Shown one piece after another: positions 53,128-62,302 of a stretch of DNA of 64,000 nucleotides. Position numbers and translations under genes: made by a program. The stretch comes from Sporomusa acidovorans (GTDB lineage Bacteria > Bacillota > Negativicutes > Sporomusales > Sporomusaceae), in contig NZ_FNAM01000019.1 in assembly GCF_900101845.1 (NCBI RefSeq), positions 38,472 through 102,471 on the forward strand, given 5' to 3'. Each line of letters begins with the position of its first letter. Within the stretch, counting starts at the first letter, position 1. The notes below the pieces were generated by a model. It did not search any database, was not told the origin of the DNA, and saw only the letters and a list, made by a program, of their open reading frames with translations.

Positions 53128-53244
53128 ACTGTCACGTCCTTTCTATTCGAGTCAAGTCGTCTGCTTGGTTTACCGCAGTTAACAAGCCAAGTCCTCCTTT
53201 GCAATAAGTTCTCTACAAACGACTCGTACTAGTACTTTTCTTTC

Positions 53245-53260
53245 GCATAAAGCATGCCAA
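53245..53260 (-). promoter_or_regulatory. Sigma-54 promoter of the DASS transporter
   Basis: TTGGCATGCTTTATGC on the minus strand keeps GG at -24 and GC at -12 with the right spacing; the bases just before GC (AT instead of TT) are off consensus. Confidence 0.6.
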
Positions 53261-53302
53261 ACTGTCATTATACAAGATAAAGTGGTCTATTAAAGGTAAT
53301 AC

Positions 53303-53396
53303 ACAATATATTGTAAAATTACCCTCAGCAGGCCACTTCCTTATTCTCGGAATTTTCCCATTGGCGGAATTTTAGCGAGTTTCAAATTAGGAAACT
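53303..53396. promoter_or_regulatory. Inverted repeats between DASS and activator genes
   Basis: A perfect ACAATATATTGT palindrome (53303-53314) and an AGTTTC-N7-GAAACT dyad (53378-53396) lie 45-150 bases upstream of the DASS -24 box. They are candidate activator sites. The latter differs from the TGAGAAAC element of the other two promoters. Confidence 0.45.
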
Positions 53397-53488
53397 TCCC
53401 GATTATAATACTTGACAATAAACTGACGCTCTTACAATACTGTGATTTAATAAATTCATGGTAAGAAATAACCTATATGATACAGGAA

Positions 53489-53509
53489 TTTTCTAAATGA
53501 TGTAGAAAA
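53489..53509. promoter_or_regulatory. Inverted repeat in front of the activator gene
   Basis: TTTTCTA-AATGATG-TAGAAAA is a perfect 7-bp dyad, 110 bases before the activator ATG. It may be an autoregulatory operator. No clear housekeeping promoter was found in 53400-53618. Confidence 0.4.
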
Positions 53510-53618
53510 GAATAAACAATTGTACTCTAATGTCATAATTTATCAGCATTTTTTATAATCCAGAATTCATTTTTGGTACCTACTTGCTAATAGATCGACA
53601 TACTTGGAGGCCTTGGAT

Positions 53619-55712
53619 ATGAATTCTAATCCCTTAGAGCATTTAGACCCCAATACGCAAACCCTTTGCAGTGATAACGCGATTATTTCCATGGATAACT
53701 GGGAACAAATCATTGCCTGCAAGAAACGTTTCCTGGAAAATGGCGAAAACCCGCTTACGGCTCCTTTCATGCGCCGGGAAGTAGCAGAATCCTGGATTCG
53801 TTCCCATACCGCAGGTGTTAATCCCTATTCGCCAAAGCTGGGAACTAATGTAACGGCCTCTCAATTGCAAAGTATTCTCAAAAAAAATCAATTATTGATC
53901 GAAACGGCTACCCCGCTGATTAAAGCTTTTATCGGTCTGGCTATACATTCCGGTTATATGCTGACCCTGCGGGATCATCAGGGCGTATTGCTATTGCAAG
54001 AAGGAAATTCAGAAGAAATAACCACCTTCAATATTGTCAATTCGGTAATAGGAGCTGTCTGGCCCGAAGAAACTGCGGGAACTTGTGCCCATACCTTGTG
54101 TATGCGCCTCAAGCGGCCGGTTCAACTGTTAGGCCCGGAAAACTATGCTTTTGTACTTCAGGACAATCTTAGTTCATCTGCGCCTATTTTTGATGCCGCT
54201 AATCAACTTATCGGCATATTGGTGCTTGCCCATGACTTAGGGCAATGTTCCGCCAAACACACCTTTAATAAACTGCAAACCCATTCTCTGGGCTGGGTAA
54301 CCTCTATGGCCTTGGCCATTCAGCAGCAAATGCGTTTGAAACAGGCCAATCAGCATCTGAGTGTTGCCAAAAACACGCTGGAAGCCGCCATTAGTTTTAT
54401 TGATGAGGGCGTTATTATGGTTGACCCTTTGGGTAATATCATCCACAGTAACCAAGAAGGTTTAACTATGCTGCAAATCAGCGCAAAGCAGGCTAATAAC
54501 TACAACATATTTGATTTTCTAAACCCTGACTCTCTGATTATCCGATCTGTAAGAAACGGAACTACCCTTAATTATATAGAAGAAACTCTGAGCATCCATG
54601 AAAATGAACAGACATGCATCATCAGTACAAGACCGGTATTTTTTCAAACCAACATCGAAGTAGCCGGTGCCGTCCTGCGTTTGAATCATGTTGATAAAAT
54701 TAATGCGCTGGTAGCCCGCCGCACCGGTAACAGTGCAACCTATTGTTTTGAGGATATTATCGGCAATAATGAAGTCACCCGCAAAACAAAATTAATGTGT
54801 CAGCGGTTTGCCAGTTCGCCGGAAAATATCTTACTAATCGGCGAAAGCGGTACCGGCAAGGAACTTTTCGCACAGGCTATCCATAATTTTTCCCGTCCTA
54901 ACGGTCCTTTTATTGCCATCAACTGTGCCGCTATGCCCCGTAATTTAATTGAAAGCGAACTTTTTGGCTACGAGGGAGGAAGTTTTACCGGTTCCGAACG
55001 CGGCGGACGTCCCGGCAAAATAGAATTAGCCAGTGGGGGAACGCTCTTTCTGGATGAAATAGGTGACATGCCCTTTGAAATTCAGGCCGTACTCCTGCGG
55101 GTTCTAGAGGATAAAAAGGTTATGCGGGTAGGCGGCAAGCGCTATCAGCCGGTTGATTTCCGTCTGGTGGCCGCTACCAATAAAGATCTCTATAAGATGG
55201 TAGAGGAAAAAACCTTCCGGGAAGATTTGTATTTTCGTTTATCCGTTCTCAAGTTGCAAATCCCCCCCTTGCGTGAGCGCGGTGACGATATTCTCCTCTT
55301 AGCCAGATATTTTATCCAAACTTATTGCCGCCGCACCAAGCTGCCCCTTCCGCAAATCTCCGAACTAGTGTGTGAACTTATCAGCAAATATTCTTGGCCG
55401 GGCAATGTCCGGCAACTGGAAAATGCGATGATCTATGCCGCTAACATGGCACAGGGAAACTATATCTACCCTGAGCACTTACCGGAGGAAATATTACGCA
55501 ATAAATTGGCCTCTGCCACGCAGTCACAGGTTAATTTTCCTCCGCCTGATGTCCACATGGAAGAAATGGTGTCTTTGCAAGATGCGGAAATCCTGTTTAT
55601 TAAGTCGGCTTTATCCCGTGTTAATAACAATGTGGTGCAAGCCGCTCATCTTCTTAAAGTAAGCAAATCTACCCTGTACCGCAAAATAAAAGAATATAAA
55701 ATTGAAATATAA
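53619..55712 (+). CDS. Sigma-54-dependent transcriptional activator (AcoR/PrdR-like)
   Basis: The 697-residue protein has an AcoR-like N-terminal sensor (RREVAESWIRSHTAGVNPYS then a GAF-like region) and a PAS domain (EAAISFIDEGVIMVDPLGNI). The AAA+ domain has Walker A GESGTGKE (about 408) and Walker B LFLDEIGDM; a C-terminal Fis-type HTH (AAHLLKVSKSTLYRKIKEYK) follows. The sigma-54 contact loop reads GSFTGS instead of GAFTGA (about 454-459). ATG 53619 follows TTGGAGG. It faces away from the sigma-54-type DASS gene and is the obvious activator of the -24/-12 promoters in this region. Confidence 0.92.
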   Translation: MNSNPLEHLDPNTQTLCSDNAIISMDNWEQIIACKKRFLENGENPLTAPFMRREVAESWIRSHTAGVNPYSPKLGTNVTASQLQSILKKNQLLIETATPLIKAFIGLAIHSGYMLTLRDHQGVLLLQEGNSEEITTFNIVNSVIGAVWPEETAGTCAHTLCMRLKRPVQLLGPENYAFVLQDNLSSSAPIFDAANQLIGILVLAHDLGQCSAKHTFNKLQTHSLGWVTSMALAIQQQMRLKQANQHLSVAKNTLEAAISFIDEGVIMVDPLGNIIHSNQEGLTMLQISAKQANNYNIFDFLNPDSLIIRSVRNGTTLNYIEETLSIHENEQTCIISTRPVFFQTNIEVAGAVLRLNHVDKINALVARRTGNSATYCFEDIIGNNEVTRKTKLMCQRFASSPENILLIGESGTGKELFAQAIHNFSRPNGPFIAINCAAMPRNLIESELFGYEGGSFTGSERGGRPGKIELASGGTLFLDEIGDMPFEIQAVLLRVLEDKKVMRVGGKRYQPVDFRLVAATNKDLYKMVEEKTFREDLYFRLSVLKLQIPPLRERGDDILLLARYFIQTYCRRTKLPLPQISELVCELISKYSWPGNVRQLENAMIYAANMAQGNYIYPEHLPEEILRNKLASATQSQVNFPPPDVHMEEMVSLQDAEILFIKSALSRVNNNVVQAAHLLKVSKSTLYRKIKEYKIEI

Positions 55713-55721
55713 CTAACAAAA

Positions 55722-55757
55722 AGTGAGGAAGAGCATTCAGCTCCTCCTCATTTTTTA
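55722..55757 (+). terminator. Terminator of the activator gene
   Basis: GAGGAAGAG pairs with CTCCTCCTC (8 of 9) around CATTCAG, then ATTTTTTATT follows. The gene beyond is convergent. Confidence 0.8.
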
Positions 55758-57728
55758 TTATGTATGGAAGCGGGCCACCGCATTTTGCAACTGCTTTGAC
55801 AGCTGAGCCAAATGTTGGCTGGAAGAAGCGATCTCCTCCATCGAGGCCGACTGTTCTTCGGTAGCTGCCGATATGGTCTGCGACTGACTGGAAATATCAC
55901 GACTGAATGTTTCCGTATCCTCCATTGCTTTAAGAATAGTATTACTGTTTTCCGCCAATTTGTTCATACCTTCGGCAGTCTTTTGAGTAATACCGGCAAC
56001 CTTTCTGATATGTACATCAATATCTTGAAAATATCCACCGGCACGATTCACGACCTCGGAACCCCGTCTTACCTCTTGCGTACCGTTTTCCATGGCATTG
56101 ACTGCATCGGTCGTCTTACCTTGGATTTCGCCAATCAATTGGGCAATCTGTTTGGCCGCTTCTTGCGATTGCTCTGCCAGTTTACGGACCTCTTCCGCTA
56201 CTACGGCAAACCCCCGCCCCTGTTCACCGGCGCGTGCCGCTTCGATAGCAGCGTTCAGGGCCAGCAGGTTGGTTTGGCCGGCAATGCCGGAAATCGTTTC
56301 CACAATTTTGCCAATCTTCTTGGAATATTCCCCCAGTTCAGTAACTACCCGGGCTGAAGCATCGACCGTATGCTGAATACTGCCCATTTGATCGATTGCC
56401 ATACTAACCGCCTTGTTGCCTTCATTAGCGGCAGCAACTGCATTGTTAGCCATTGTCATGGCACTCTCGCTCTGCTCTGACTCCCGCCGGGTACTATCCG
56501 CAATCTCTTTCACCTGGACCATAGCTTTTCCTATAGCATTTACCTGCTGCTCGGCGCCATGTGCCGTTTCGGTAATCGACCCCGCAACCTGATTGGCCGC
56601 TTGCGCCGACTGTTCGGTATTAGTTGTCAGCTCTTGCGCATAAATAGTAAGTTGACCTGAAGAATCACTGATTTGTTGCACTAATTGGCGAAGGTTGGCG
56701 ACCATATTTTCAAAAGACCGTGCCAAGCTTCCCAATTCATCCTGCGTAACTACTGCAATCTGCGACAGAGTAAGGTCGCCGCCGGCAATGCGGTTTGCGG
56801 CACCCTGCAATATTTTTAGCGGCCTGGCAATGTGAACGGCCACCCGCAAAATAATCAATACAGCCAAAATAAGGACAATAAAAATAGAAAGCAGGGATGT
56901 CCAGGTAAAAGATGTCAATTTACCGGTAATCTCGTGCACCGGCACAACTACTGCAATTGCCCAGGACGTCCCCCGAATTGGGGCATAGGCCACATACCTG
57001 TCGACCCCTAAGTTTTGGTATTCGGCAAACCCCTTTTCGCCCTTTACCATTTTTGCCAGTGCAGCTTTCATGACAGCATTTGTGTTCGGATCCTGTAAGG
57101 CATTAACTTTGCCTGCCAATTCCTTGTTGGGGTGGATCATGATCATACCGTCGCTGCGAGCAACAAAAGCATAACCGGTATCGGCAACCTTTATTTGCTC
57201 AACCAAGTTTGCCAATGCCTCAATATCAACGACTCCCGCTACCGCCCCTACAATAGCGCCGTTGACCTTGACAGGTGTAGCAATAACTACGATCTGCTTG
57301 CCCGTTCCCTTGGAAATCAGCGGATCAGACACTACTGTCTTGCCCTGCATGGCCTGCTTAAAATGTTCACGGTCGGCGTCATTGCGGACCACCCCTTCCG
57401 TATTGACCGACATCCCGGTCACATCGAACCATAGCATTGTCTCATAAACGCTGTTATTTTTGACTTCCCCGGCAAGATACTGTCTAATTGCTTCCGCATT
57501 GCCACTACGCAGGACAGGAGTCCTGGAAATTGCCACTATTTCAGTTTTATACAGATCAAGCCAGGACGCAATTTCTTCACTATGCCGTTCGGCTGTTAGC
57601 GCAAATTCGCTTTTCACGTCTTGCACCAACAAATTCTTAGCCTGCCAATAGTTTAAGCCGGCTAAGCCGCCCAGTGAAAGCGTAAATAAAATACCGATAA
57701 TCAACGTAAGCTTTGCTTGGATCTTCAC
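55758..57728 (-). CDS. Methyl-accepting chemotaxis protein with Cache sensor
   Basis: The 656-residue protein has a membrane helix at about 7-27, a periplasmic dCache_1 domain (about 35-275; [22 protein letters not shown]), a second membrane helix (about 285-305), a HAMP domain, and a long MCP signalling domain with the conserved hairpin tip ([20 protein letters not shown]). Cache domains bind small acids, amines and aromatics. It is downstream of the transhydroxylase cluster on the same strand, after a terminator, so it may sense the same aromatic substrates. Confidence 0.9.
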   Translation of the reverse strand: MKIQAKLTLIIGILFTLSLGGLAGLNYWQAKNLLVQDVKSEFALTAERHSEEIASWLDLYKTEIVAISRTPVLRSGNAEAIRQYLAGEVKNNSVYETMLWFDVTGMSVNTEGVVRNDADREHFKQAMQGKTVVSDPLISKGTGKQIVVIATPVKVNGAIVGAVAGVVDIEALANLVEQIKVADTGYAFVARSDGMIMIHPNKELAGKVNALQDPNTNAVMKAALAKMVKGEKGFAEYQNLGVDRYVAYAPIRGTSWAIAVVVPVHEITGKLTSFTWTSLLSIFIVLILAVLIILRVAVHIARPLKILQGAANRIAGGDLTLSQIAVVTQDELGSLARSFENMVANLRQLVQQISDSSGQLTIYAQELTTNTEQSAQAANQVAGSITETAHGAEQQVNAIGKAMVQVKEIADSTRRESEQSESAMTMANNAVAAANEGNKAVSMAIDQMGSIQHTVDASARVVTELGEYSKKIGKIVETISGIAGQTNLLALNAAIEAARAGEQGRGFAVVAEEVRKLAEQSQEAAKQIAQLIGEIQGKTTDAVNAMENGTQEVRRGSEVVNRAGGYFQDIDVHIRKVAGITQKTAEGMNKLAENSNTILKAMEDTETFSRDISSQSQTISAATEEQSASMEEIASSSQHLAQLSKQLQNAVARFHT

Positions 57729-57774
57729 AATAACCTCCTCCTTTTCGTGAATTTACAGCATATGACAAAAACGT

Positions 57775-57813
57775 CGAAAAGCCTAGCTCTTAGTTGGAGC
57801 TAGGTACTTTTCA
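57775..57813 (-). terminator. Terminator after the zinc-ribbon genes
   Basis: CCTAGCTC-CAACTAA-GAGCTAGG then CTTTTC on the minus strand. Confidence 0.7.
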
Positions 57814-57871
57814 ACGCCAAAAGCATTGGCTGCAGCTTGGTAAATTACAAGTAAAATAATTACTTGTACTG

Positions 57872-58000
57872 TCAACTGCTTTTTTTGGCAGCCGTAAGAT
57901 CGGCTTGACATTTCGTACAATTTTTTTTCGTCGGTTGATTAAGCGCGCCACAGGCGGGGCACTTTATCGGTTTTGTTGCTGTTGGTGGTCTAAAACACAT
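57872..58000 (-). CDS. Small zinc-ribbon protein (42 aa)
   Basis: ATG 58000, behind AGGGAG, opens MCFRPPTATKPIKCPACGAL and ends with KKSS. Two CxxC pairs (CPAC and CTKC) form one zinc ribbon. It is a paralogue of the neighbour at 58033-58203 (shared KPIKCPACG, N and CxKC). It is downstream of athS on the same strand. Confidence 0.65.
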   Translation of the reverse strand: MCFRPPTATKPIKCPACGALNQPTKKNCTKCQADLTAAKKSS

Positions 58001-58032
58001 ATCGACAACTCCCTGCTATTCATTTTTACCTT

Positions 58033-58203
58033 TTAAGGCAAAGGCAAATCGACCTTGCACTTTTTACAAGTCGTTCTTGCCCCCGGATTCAGTGTCCCGC
58101 ATGCCGGGCATTTAATCGGTTTTCTATTCTTATTCCCGGCAAAATGACTTTCCATTTTTGCAGTTCCCGCATCAGCGGGAACCTTCTTATTTTGGTCTTC
58201 CAT
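58033..58203 (-). CDS. Small zinc-ribbon protein (56 aa)
   Basis: ATG 58203 opens MEDQNKKVPADAGTAKMES, then a basic linker, then the ribbon KPIKCPACGTLNPG...CKKCKVD. It resembles the 42-residue protein after it but has an N-terminal extension. It is in the transhydroxylase operon 77 bases after athS. The function is unknown; zinc-ribbons of this size could act in cofactor or metal delivery or as regulators. Confidence 0.65.
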   Translation of the reverse strand: MEDQNKKVPADAGTAKMESHFAGNKNRKPIKCPACGTLNPGARTTCKKCKVDLPLP

Positions 58204-58279
58204 GGTACATCCTCCTTTAAACCAAAGAATTAATTATATATTGTCTGAAGGCATTGAAGAAACCCAGACAAACATAAAC

Positions 58280-59101
58280 TCAATTATTTAAAGGCACGGC
58301 TTGTAAAGCGATGTCTCCAACATTCAGGCTTTGGTCAACAATAATAGCTTCCTCGTAGGTTTCATACCCCTGAGCTGAAATTGTCAACCCATAATTTCCG
58401 GCTGCCAGTTTTTTAAACCAAAAATCGCCGAAATCATCGGTCGTTGCCTGTAATACAGCGCCGGTTGTTTTACAGGTCAAAGAAACTTTTGCATTTTCAA
58501 TGATCTCATCTTTTTGGGCGTCATAAACGAGACCGGCAACAAATAATTTGGGTAAATTCACGTAATACACTCTGGGTTTTGCCCCAACTTCCGGGAGCAT
58601 AATTTCCGCTTTGGCAATTAAATCGGCAAGCTCACTTTCTTCCCCAAACTTAATGCACTCATGCGGACAGGCTTCCACACAGCGCGGTTCCTTGCCTTCG
58701 TCAACCAAATGGGCACAGCCTGTGCATTTTTGCGGAATCTGCAATGCTTCATTCCAGTAAACGGCATGATAGGGGCAAGCCTCGACAATTTCCTTTTGTC
58801 CCTGTGATTTTTCCGGATCAATAAGTACAAGTCCGTCCGGACGTTTGTAAACGGCTTCATTCTTGGCTGCTTTCATGCAGGGTGCGTTATCGCAGTGCAC
58901 GCAGCCTTGGGGGACATACTCCAGTTTTACTTTGGGAACCTGTCCATGGGTCTTTTCTGTCATCTTCAGCCAGAAGTGACCGGTGTCCGGTTGTGGTTTG
59001 GCAATCGGTGACCAATCATTTTCGACATGTTCATCTTTACAAACTAGTTGGCAAGTATAGCAGCCATTGCAATTTTCAACGTCAATGACAAAAACTTTCA
59101 T
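58280..59101 (-). CDS. athS: Pyrogallol-phloroglucinol transhydroxylase small subunit
   Basis: The 273-residue protein has the ferredoxin-type N-terminal part with several 4Fe-4S motifs (CNGCYTCQLVCKDEH, CVHCDNAPCMKA, CTGCAHL...CVEACPHEC). A C-terminal beta-sandwich of the carboxypeptidase-regulatory/transthyretin type follows (about 190-273; LFVAGLVYDAQKDEIIENAK). The known AthS of Pelobacter is 274 residues with the same two-part build. It lies 15 bases after athL. Confidence 0.88.
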   Translation of the reverse strand: MKVFVIDVENCNGCYTCQLVCKDEHVENDWSPIAKPQPDTGHFWLKMTEKTHGQVPKVKLEYVPQGCVHCDNAPCMKAAKNEAVYKRPDGLVLIDPEKSQGQKEIVEACPYHAVYWNEALQIPQKCTGCAHLVDEGKEPRCVEACPHECIKFGEESELADLIAKAEIMLPEVGAKPRVYYVNLPKLFVAGLVYDAQKDEIIENAKVSLTCKTTGAVLQATTDDFGDFWFKKLAAGNYGLTISAQGYETYEEAIIVDQSLNVGDIALQAVPLNN

Positions 59102-59116
59102 GTAGTTGCACCACCT

Positions 59117-61708
59117 TTACTTATTTTCAATAACTCTGGAAGTCAGGATTTGTCCGGAGTGCGGACAATAAGGTCTGTTAAATTGCTCCGGATATTGCTT
59201 AGCTAATTCCAGTTCATCGGCTTTTTCGATGCCAACTAGGAAGCCGCTGGTCACTTCACCGGAACAGTGCTGCGATACAGTGTTGGTGGGGCAAATCAGA
59301 TTGTTGGCACCGGCACGGTCGGATTCTCCGGTCACAATCGGGTCAAGACGTGAACCATGATCTTGATAGATGACATGGGGCATAATTCTTTCCGTAATAT
59401 AGGCGGCGCCCAGTACCCAGCCGCGTTCATTGTAAAGTTTAACGACATCACCATGAGCAATGCCTTGCTTTTTAGCGTCAACCGGATTAATCCATACCGG
59501 TTCATACATGTAACCGTCCTTGCCGCGCATTTTGCAGGTAGGAATCTCCCGCAGCCAGGTTACATCGTCCATGTTGGCATGAACCCGCCAGCGCGGATGA
59601 TTGGAGACTAATAAGTACGGGTATTTTTCACTTCTTGGATGCAAGTAGCTTTCCTGGTGTGTTTTCCCAAAAGGAATGAATTTGGGATGGGGTGGACGTT
59701 CTTCGTCATCAGGGAAGTATTCGGAAAGATTTTCCGAGGTAAATTCAAGTTTGCCTGATGGAGTTGTCATCGGATTTTCTTCCGGATCATTCGCAAAATC
59801 ACCGAATCCCGGGACTACGTCCTTCCAGTTTTCATCAGTAGGAACAACGCAGATTTCTTTTTCACGGAACTCTTCATAGCTCATTAATGTTTGACAGCCG
59901 GACATTTCAAAGCCCCGTTTGATCAAATCTTCATACGTCATGCCTTTCGTGTATTCTTCATATACCCCTAATTTTTTAGCAACTTCACAAACACATTCAT
60001 AGTCACTTTTTGCTTCGCCACGGGTTTCAACGCATTTTCCTTCATAGTACAAACTATTAAAGGCACCACTTTGATTATCGCAAGCAATATCTTCTTGTTC
60101 AAATTTACTGCTTACCGGTAAAATAATATCGGCAAACAGACAGTCATTTTCCAGCCACGGATGTTGGGCCAAGACAAACTCAATTTTCGGACTCCGCAAG
60201 GCTTTGATCATACTATTGCCGCCGTTCCAGCAGGTTGTCCAGCAGGGGGTATCGGTCCAAATCATGTGCAGTTCGGAACCACCCTCTTCAATTGGGTACT
60301 GATACTCGACAAACTGGTCGTCTGCCGGGAATCCGGAAGAAGTAACCCCATACCAGGTCATGGGGTTCTCCACTGTCCAATCACCCAAAATAGCTTTGGG
60401 AATTAAGGTTTTCGGCAAGAACTGACCGGAAATATCATAAGTAGCCCCGTTATAAGCACCGCCAACATTCGGAATTACCTTCGATTTAGGGCAAGGATAG
60501 TATTCATGCAAGCCATATTGGCCAAATTCAATAAATTTCAATTGGCCGCGTCCCGGTTTGCCAAGGCCCTGCATAGCAAGCAAACAGCCTTCCAAGCGGG
60601 CAGGTTCACTGGAGTAGCCCGAACGAATGTAGGAGCCACCGTTGCAGTGGCCAATCGTCGTAGCGTCTTTCGCCCATTTTCTGGCCAGCGCTTTGATTGT
60701 ATATGTAGGAACGCCACAAATCTTCGAGGCCCATTCCGGTGTTTTTGCTTCGCCGTCTTCTTCACCCATAACGTACTGTCTAAACGGTTCAAAGCCGACG
60801 GTGTGAGTTGCTACGTATTCTTTATCATAAGAATCTTCTTTAATCCAGATATAAGCGATGGCTAACTGCAGGGCCGCATCTGTATTAGGAATAACAGGAA
60901 TCCATTTATCAGCCCAAACAGCACCGGTATAATTAAGATCCGGCGAAATGAATACCGACTTTATGCCAATTTCTTTGAACCAGCGGCAAAGGCGGCTTGG
61001 ATTTTGCCCACCCCAGCCCCAGGGCGTGGTCTCAGGGTCACAGCCCCAATAGAGCAGCATTTTTGTATTGTTAGAAACATCCCACCACATATTTTTCTGG
61101 AGACCCTGGCCGATAGGCTCACAACCCCAAAAGTGCTTAATACCCCAGTACCAGCCTTCCCAGCTGTCGGCATTTCTGGCTTGTGTAGTCGATCCGCCAA
61201 GTAACTCCAGAAGATTTTTTTGGCAGCCGTGCGGACCGTGGATTGCTTTGGTTTCACCATGGCCGTCGCCTTGAGAAAGGATAGCATACGGACCATATTG
61301 CTTATGGATACGCTTAATTTCATTGGCAATGATGTCGGTAGCTTCATCCCAGCTGATTCTTACATATTTGCTTTCGCCGCGGTTTTGTGTATTTCTCTCG
61401 CCATTAGGATCCCAGTCGACCCGTTTTAACGGATAAAGCACACGATTTTTCGAAAACATTCTCTTTTTATATATATAACTGAATGGCGGCAGCAACGTTT
61501 TCATTTTTGGTTCAAATGTTTTGCCTCTAACTTCAATCTTCCAAGGATTAAGCTCTTCTTGTTTGTATTTCTTATCAAATTTCATAGGCCGAATCCGCAA
61601 TACTTTACCGTCTTTTACATCTACTTCTGCCGTGTTCGAGCCAATGCCAAAACCACAAAAGCCAAGTCCTTTATAAAAGGTTTTGATTTCGTCATTTTTC
61701 TTAGACAT
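59117..61708 (-). CDS. athL: Pyrogallol-phloroglucinol transhydroxylase large subunit (molybdenum)
   Basis: The 863-residue DMSO-reductase family protein has no N-terminal 4Fe-4S motif, just as AthL of Pelobacter (about 875 residues). The segment NADSWEGW places Asp181-Ser182-Trp183 at the position of the Asp174-Ser175-Trp176 group, where Ser is the molybdenum ligand; His150 in GDGH fits the active-site His. The enzyme moves a hydroxyl group between trihydroxybenzenes in the cytosol, with no net redox change. Related gut catechol dehydroxylases share the fold. With athS, an aromatic-acid transporter upstream and a sigma-54 promoter it marks gallate/phloroglucinol-type metabolism. Confidence 0.85.
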   Translation of the reverse strand: MSKKNDEIKTFYKGLGFCGFGIGSNTAEVDVKDGKVLRIRPMKFDKKYKQEELNPWKIEVRGKTFEPKMKTLLPPFSYIYKKRMFSKNRVLYPLKRVDWDPNGERNTQNRGESKYVRISWDEATDIIANEIKRIHKQYGPYAILSQGDGHGETKAIHGPHGCQKNLLELLGGSTTQARNADSWEGWYWGIKHFWGCEPIGQGLQKNMWWDVSNNTKMLLYWGCDPETTPWGWGGQNPSRLCRWFKEIGIKSVFISPDLNYTGAVWADKWIPVIPNTDAALQLAIAYIWIKEDSYDKEYVATHTVGFEPFRQYVMGEEDGEAKTPEWASKICGVPTYTIKALARKWAKDATTIGHCNGGSYIRSGYSSEPARLEGCLLAMQGLGKPGRGQLKFIEFGQYGLHEYYPCPKSKVIPNVGGAYNGATYDISGQFLPKTLIPKAILGDWTVENPMTWYGVTSSGFPADDQFVEYQYPIEEGGSELHMIWTDTPCWTTCWNGGNSMIKALRSPKIEFVLAQHPWLENDCLFADIILPVSSKFEQEDIACDNQSGAFNSLYYEGKCVETRGEAKSDYECVCEVAKKLGVYEEYTKGMTYEDLIKRGFEMSGCQTLMSYEEFREKEICVVPTDENWKDVVPGFGDFANDPEENPMTTPSGKLEFTSENLSEYFPDDEERPPHPKFIPFGKTHQESYLHPRSEKYPYLLVSNHPRWRVHANMDDVTWLREIPTCKMRGKDGYMYEPVWINPVDAKKQGIAHGDVVKLYNERGWVLGAAYITERIMPHVIYQDHGSRLDPIVTGESDRAGANNLICPTNTVSQHCSGEVTSGFLVGIEKADELELAKQYPEQFNRPYCPHSGQILTSRVIENK

Positions 61709-61848
61709 TATTTTCCTCCCTTACTTAATTAGAATTTAGCTGCTCTCAGCTAAAAGTGAATGTAATACCTCCTTATCTGTACGAATTCTTTTTCAGCTAT
61801 GGCATCAGCACTTTAGTTGCGCAAAAAGTCTTTTAATTAAAGCCTGTC

Positions 61849-61982
61849 CTATATACAACGCATTAAAGTTTTGCAGGTAGGTGGTGTGTTGGCAAAAACG
61901 GAAGTCAAGCGCCAGCGGTGGAGCGCTCTTCATGCACCACCTACCTGAGTCTGCAAATTCTTTACTGCGGAATATATAGTAG
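61849..61982. repeat. Palindromic (MITE-like) element in the athL leader
   Basis: The left end CTATATACAACGCATTAAAG and the right end (reverse complement CTACTATATATTCCGCAGTAAA) are related terminal repeats. A 12-bp stem AGGTAGGTGGTG/CACCACCTACCT folds the whole piece, with an AGCGC/GCGCT hairpin in the loop. It lies between the sigma-54 promoter and the athL start, so the leader RNA contains it. A third copy of the end sequence is at 15652-15690. Confidence 0.55.
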
Positions 61983-62023
61983 CTGAAAACGCTAAGTGGA
62001 GAACTATCTACAACCACATACAA

Positions 62024-62039
62024 AGCAAAAATCGTGCCA
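62024..62039 (-). promoter_or_regulatory. Sigma-54 promoter of the athLS operon
   Basis: TGGCAC-GATTT-TTGCT on the minus strand is close to the -24/-12 consensus, 316 bases upstream of athL. An upstream CACCTT...AAGGTG dyad (62164-62192) could be the activator site. The rest of 61983-62300 has no clear gene. Confidence 0.8.
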
Positions 62040-62302
62040 AAGGCAAAAGCTTACTTTACCTAAAAATGATGATATATCCTTTCTAAATACAATAAACACT
62101 TGCCGCTATATGGTCAGAATATAATGATCAAGCACGTTTGAGCCAAATTTTGCGGTACCAAAACACCTTGCTATTTCAACAAAATTAAGGTGAAAAAGAT
62201 AATTTTACCATTGCCTTTTTTCTCAAAAACTCACATCATGGCTACCTATGTTTTCCCATCATTGCGACTTCTTCCGGTTTATGGGATTCCCTTTGTCAGA
62301 AC

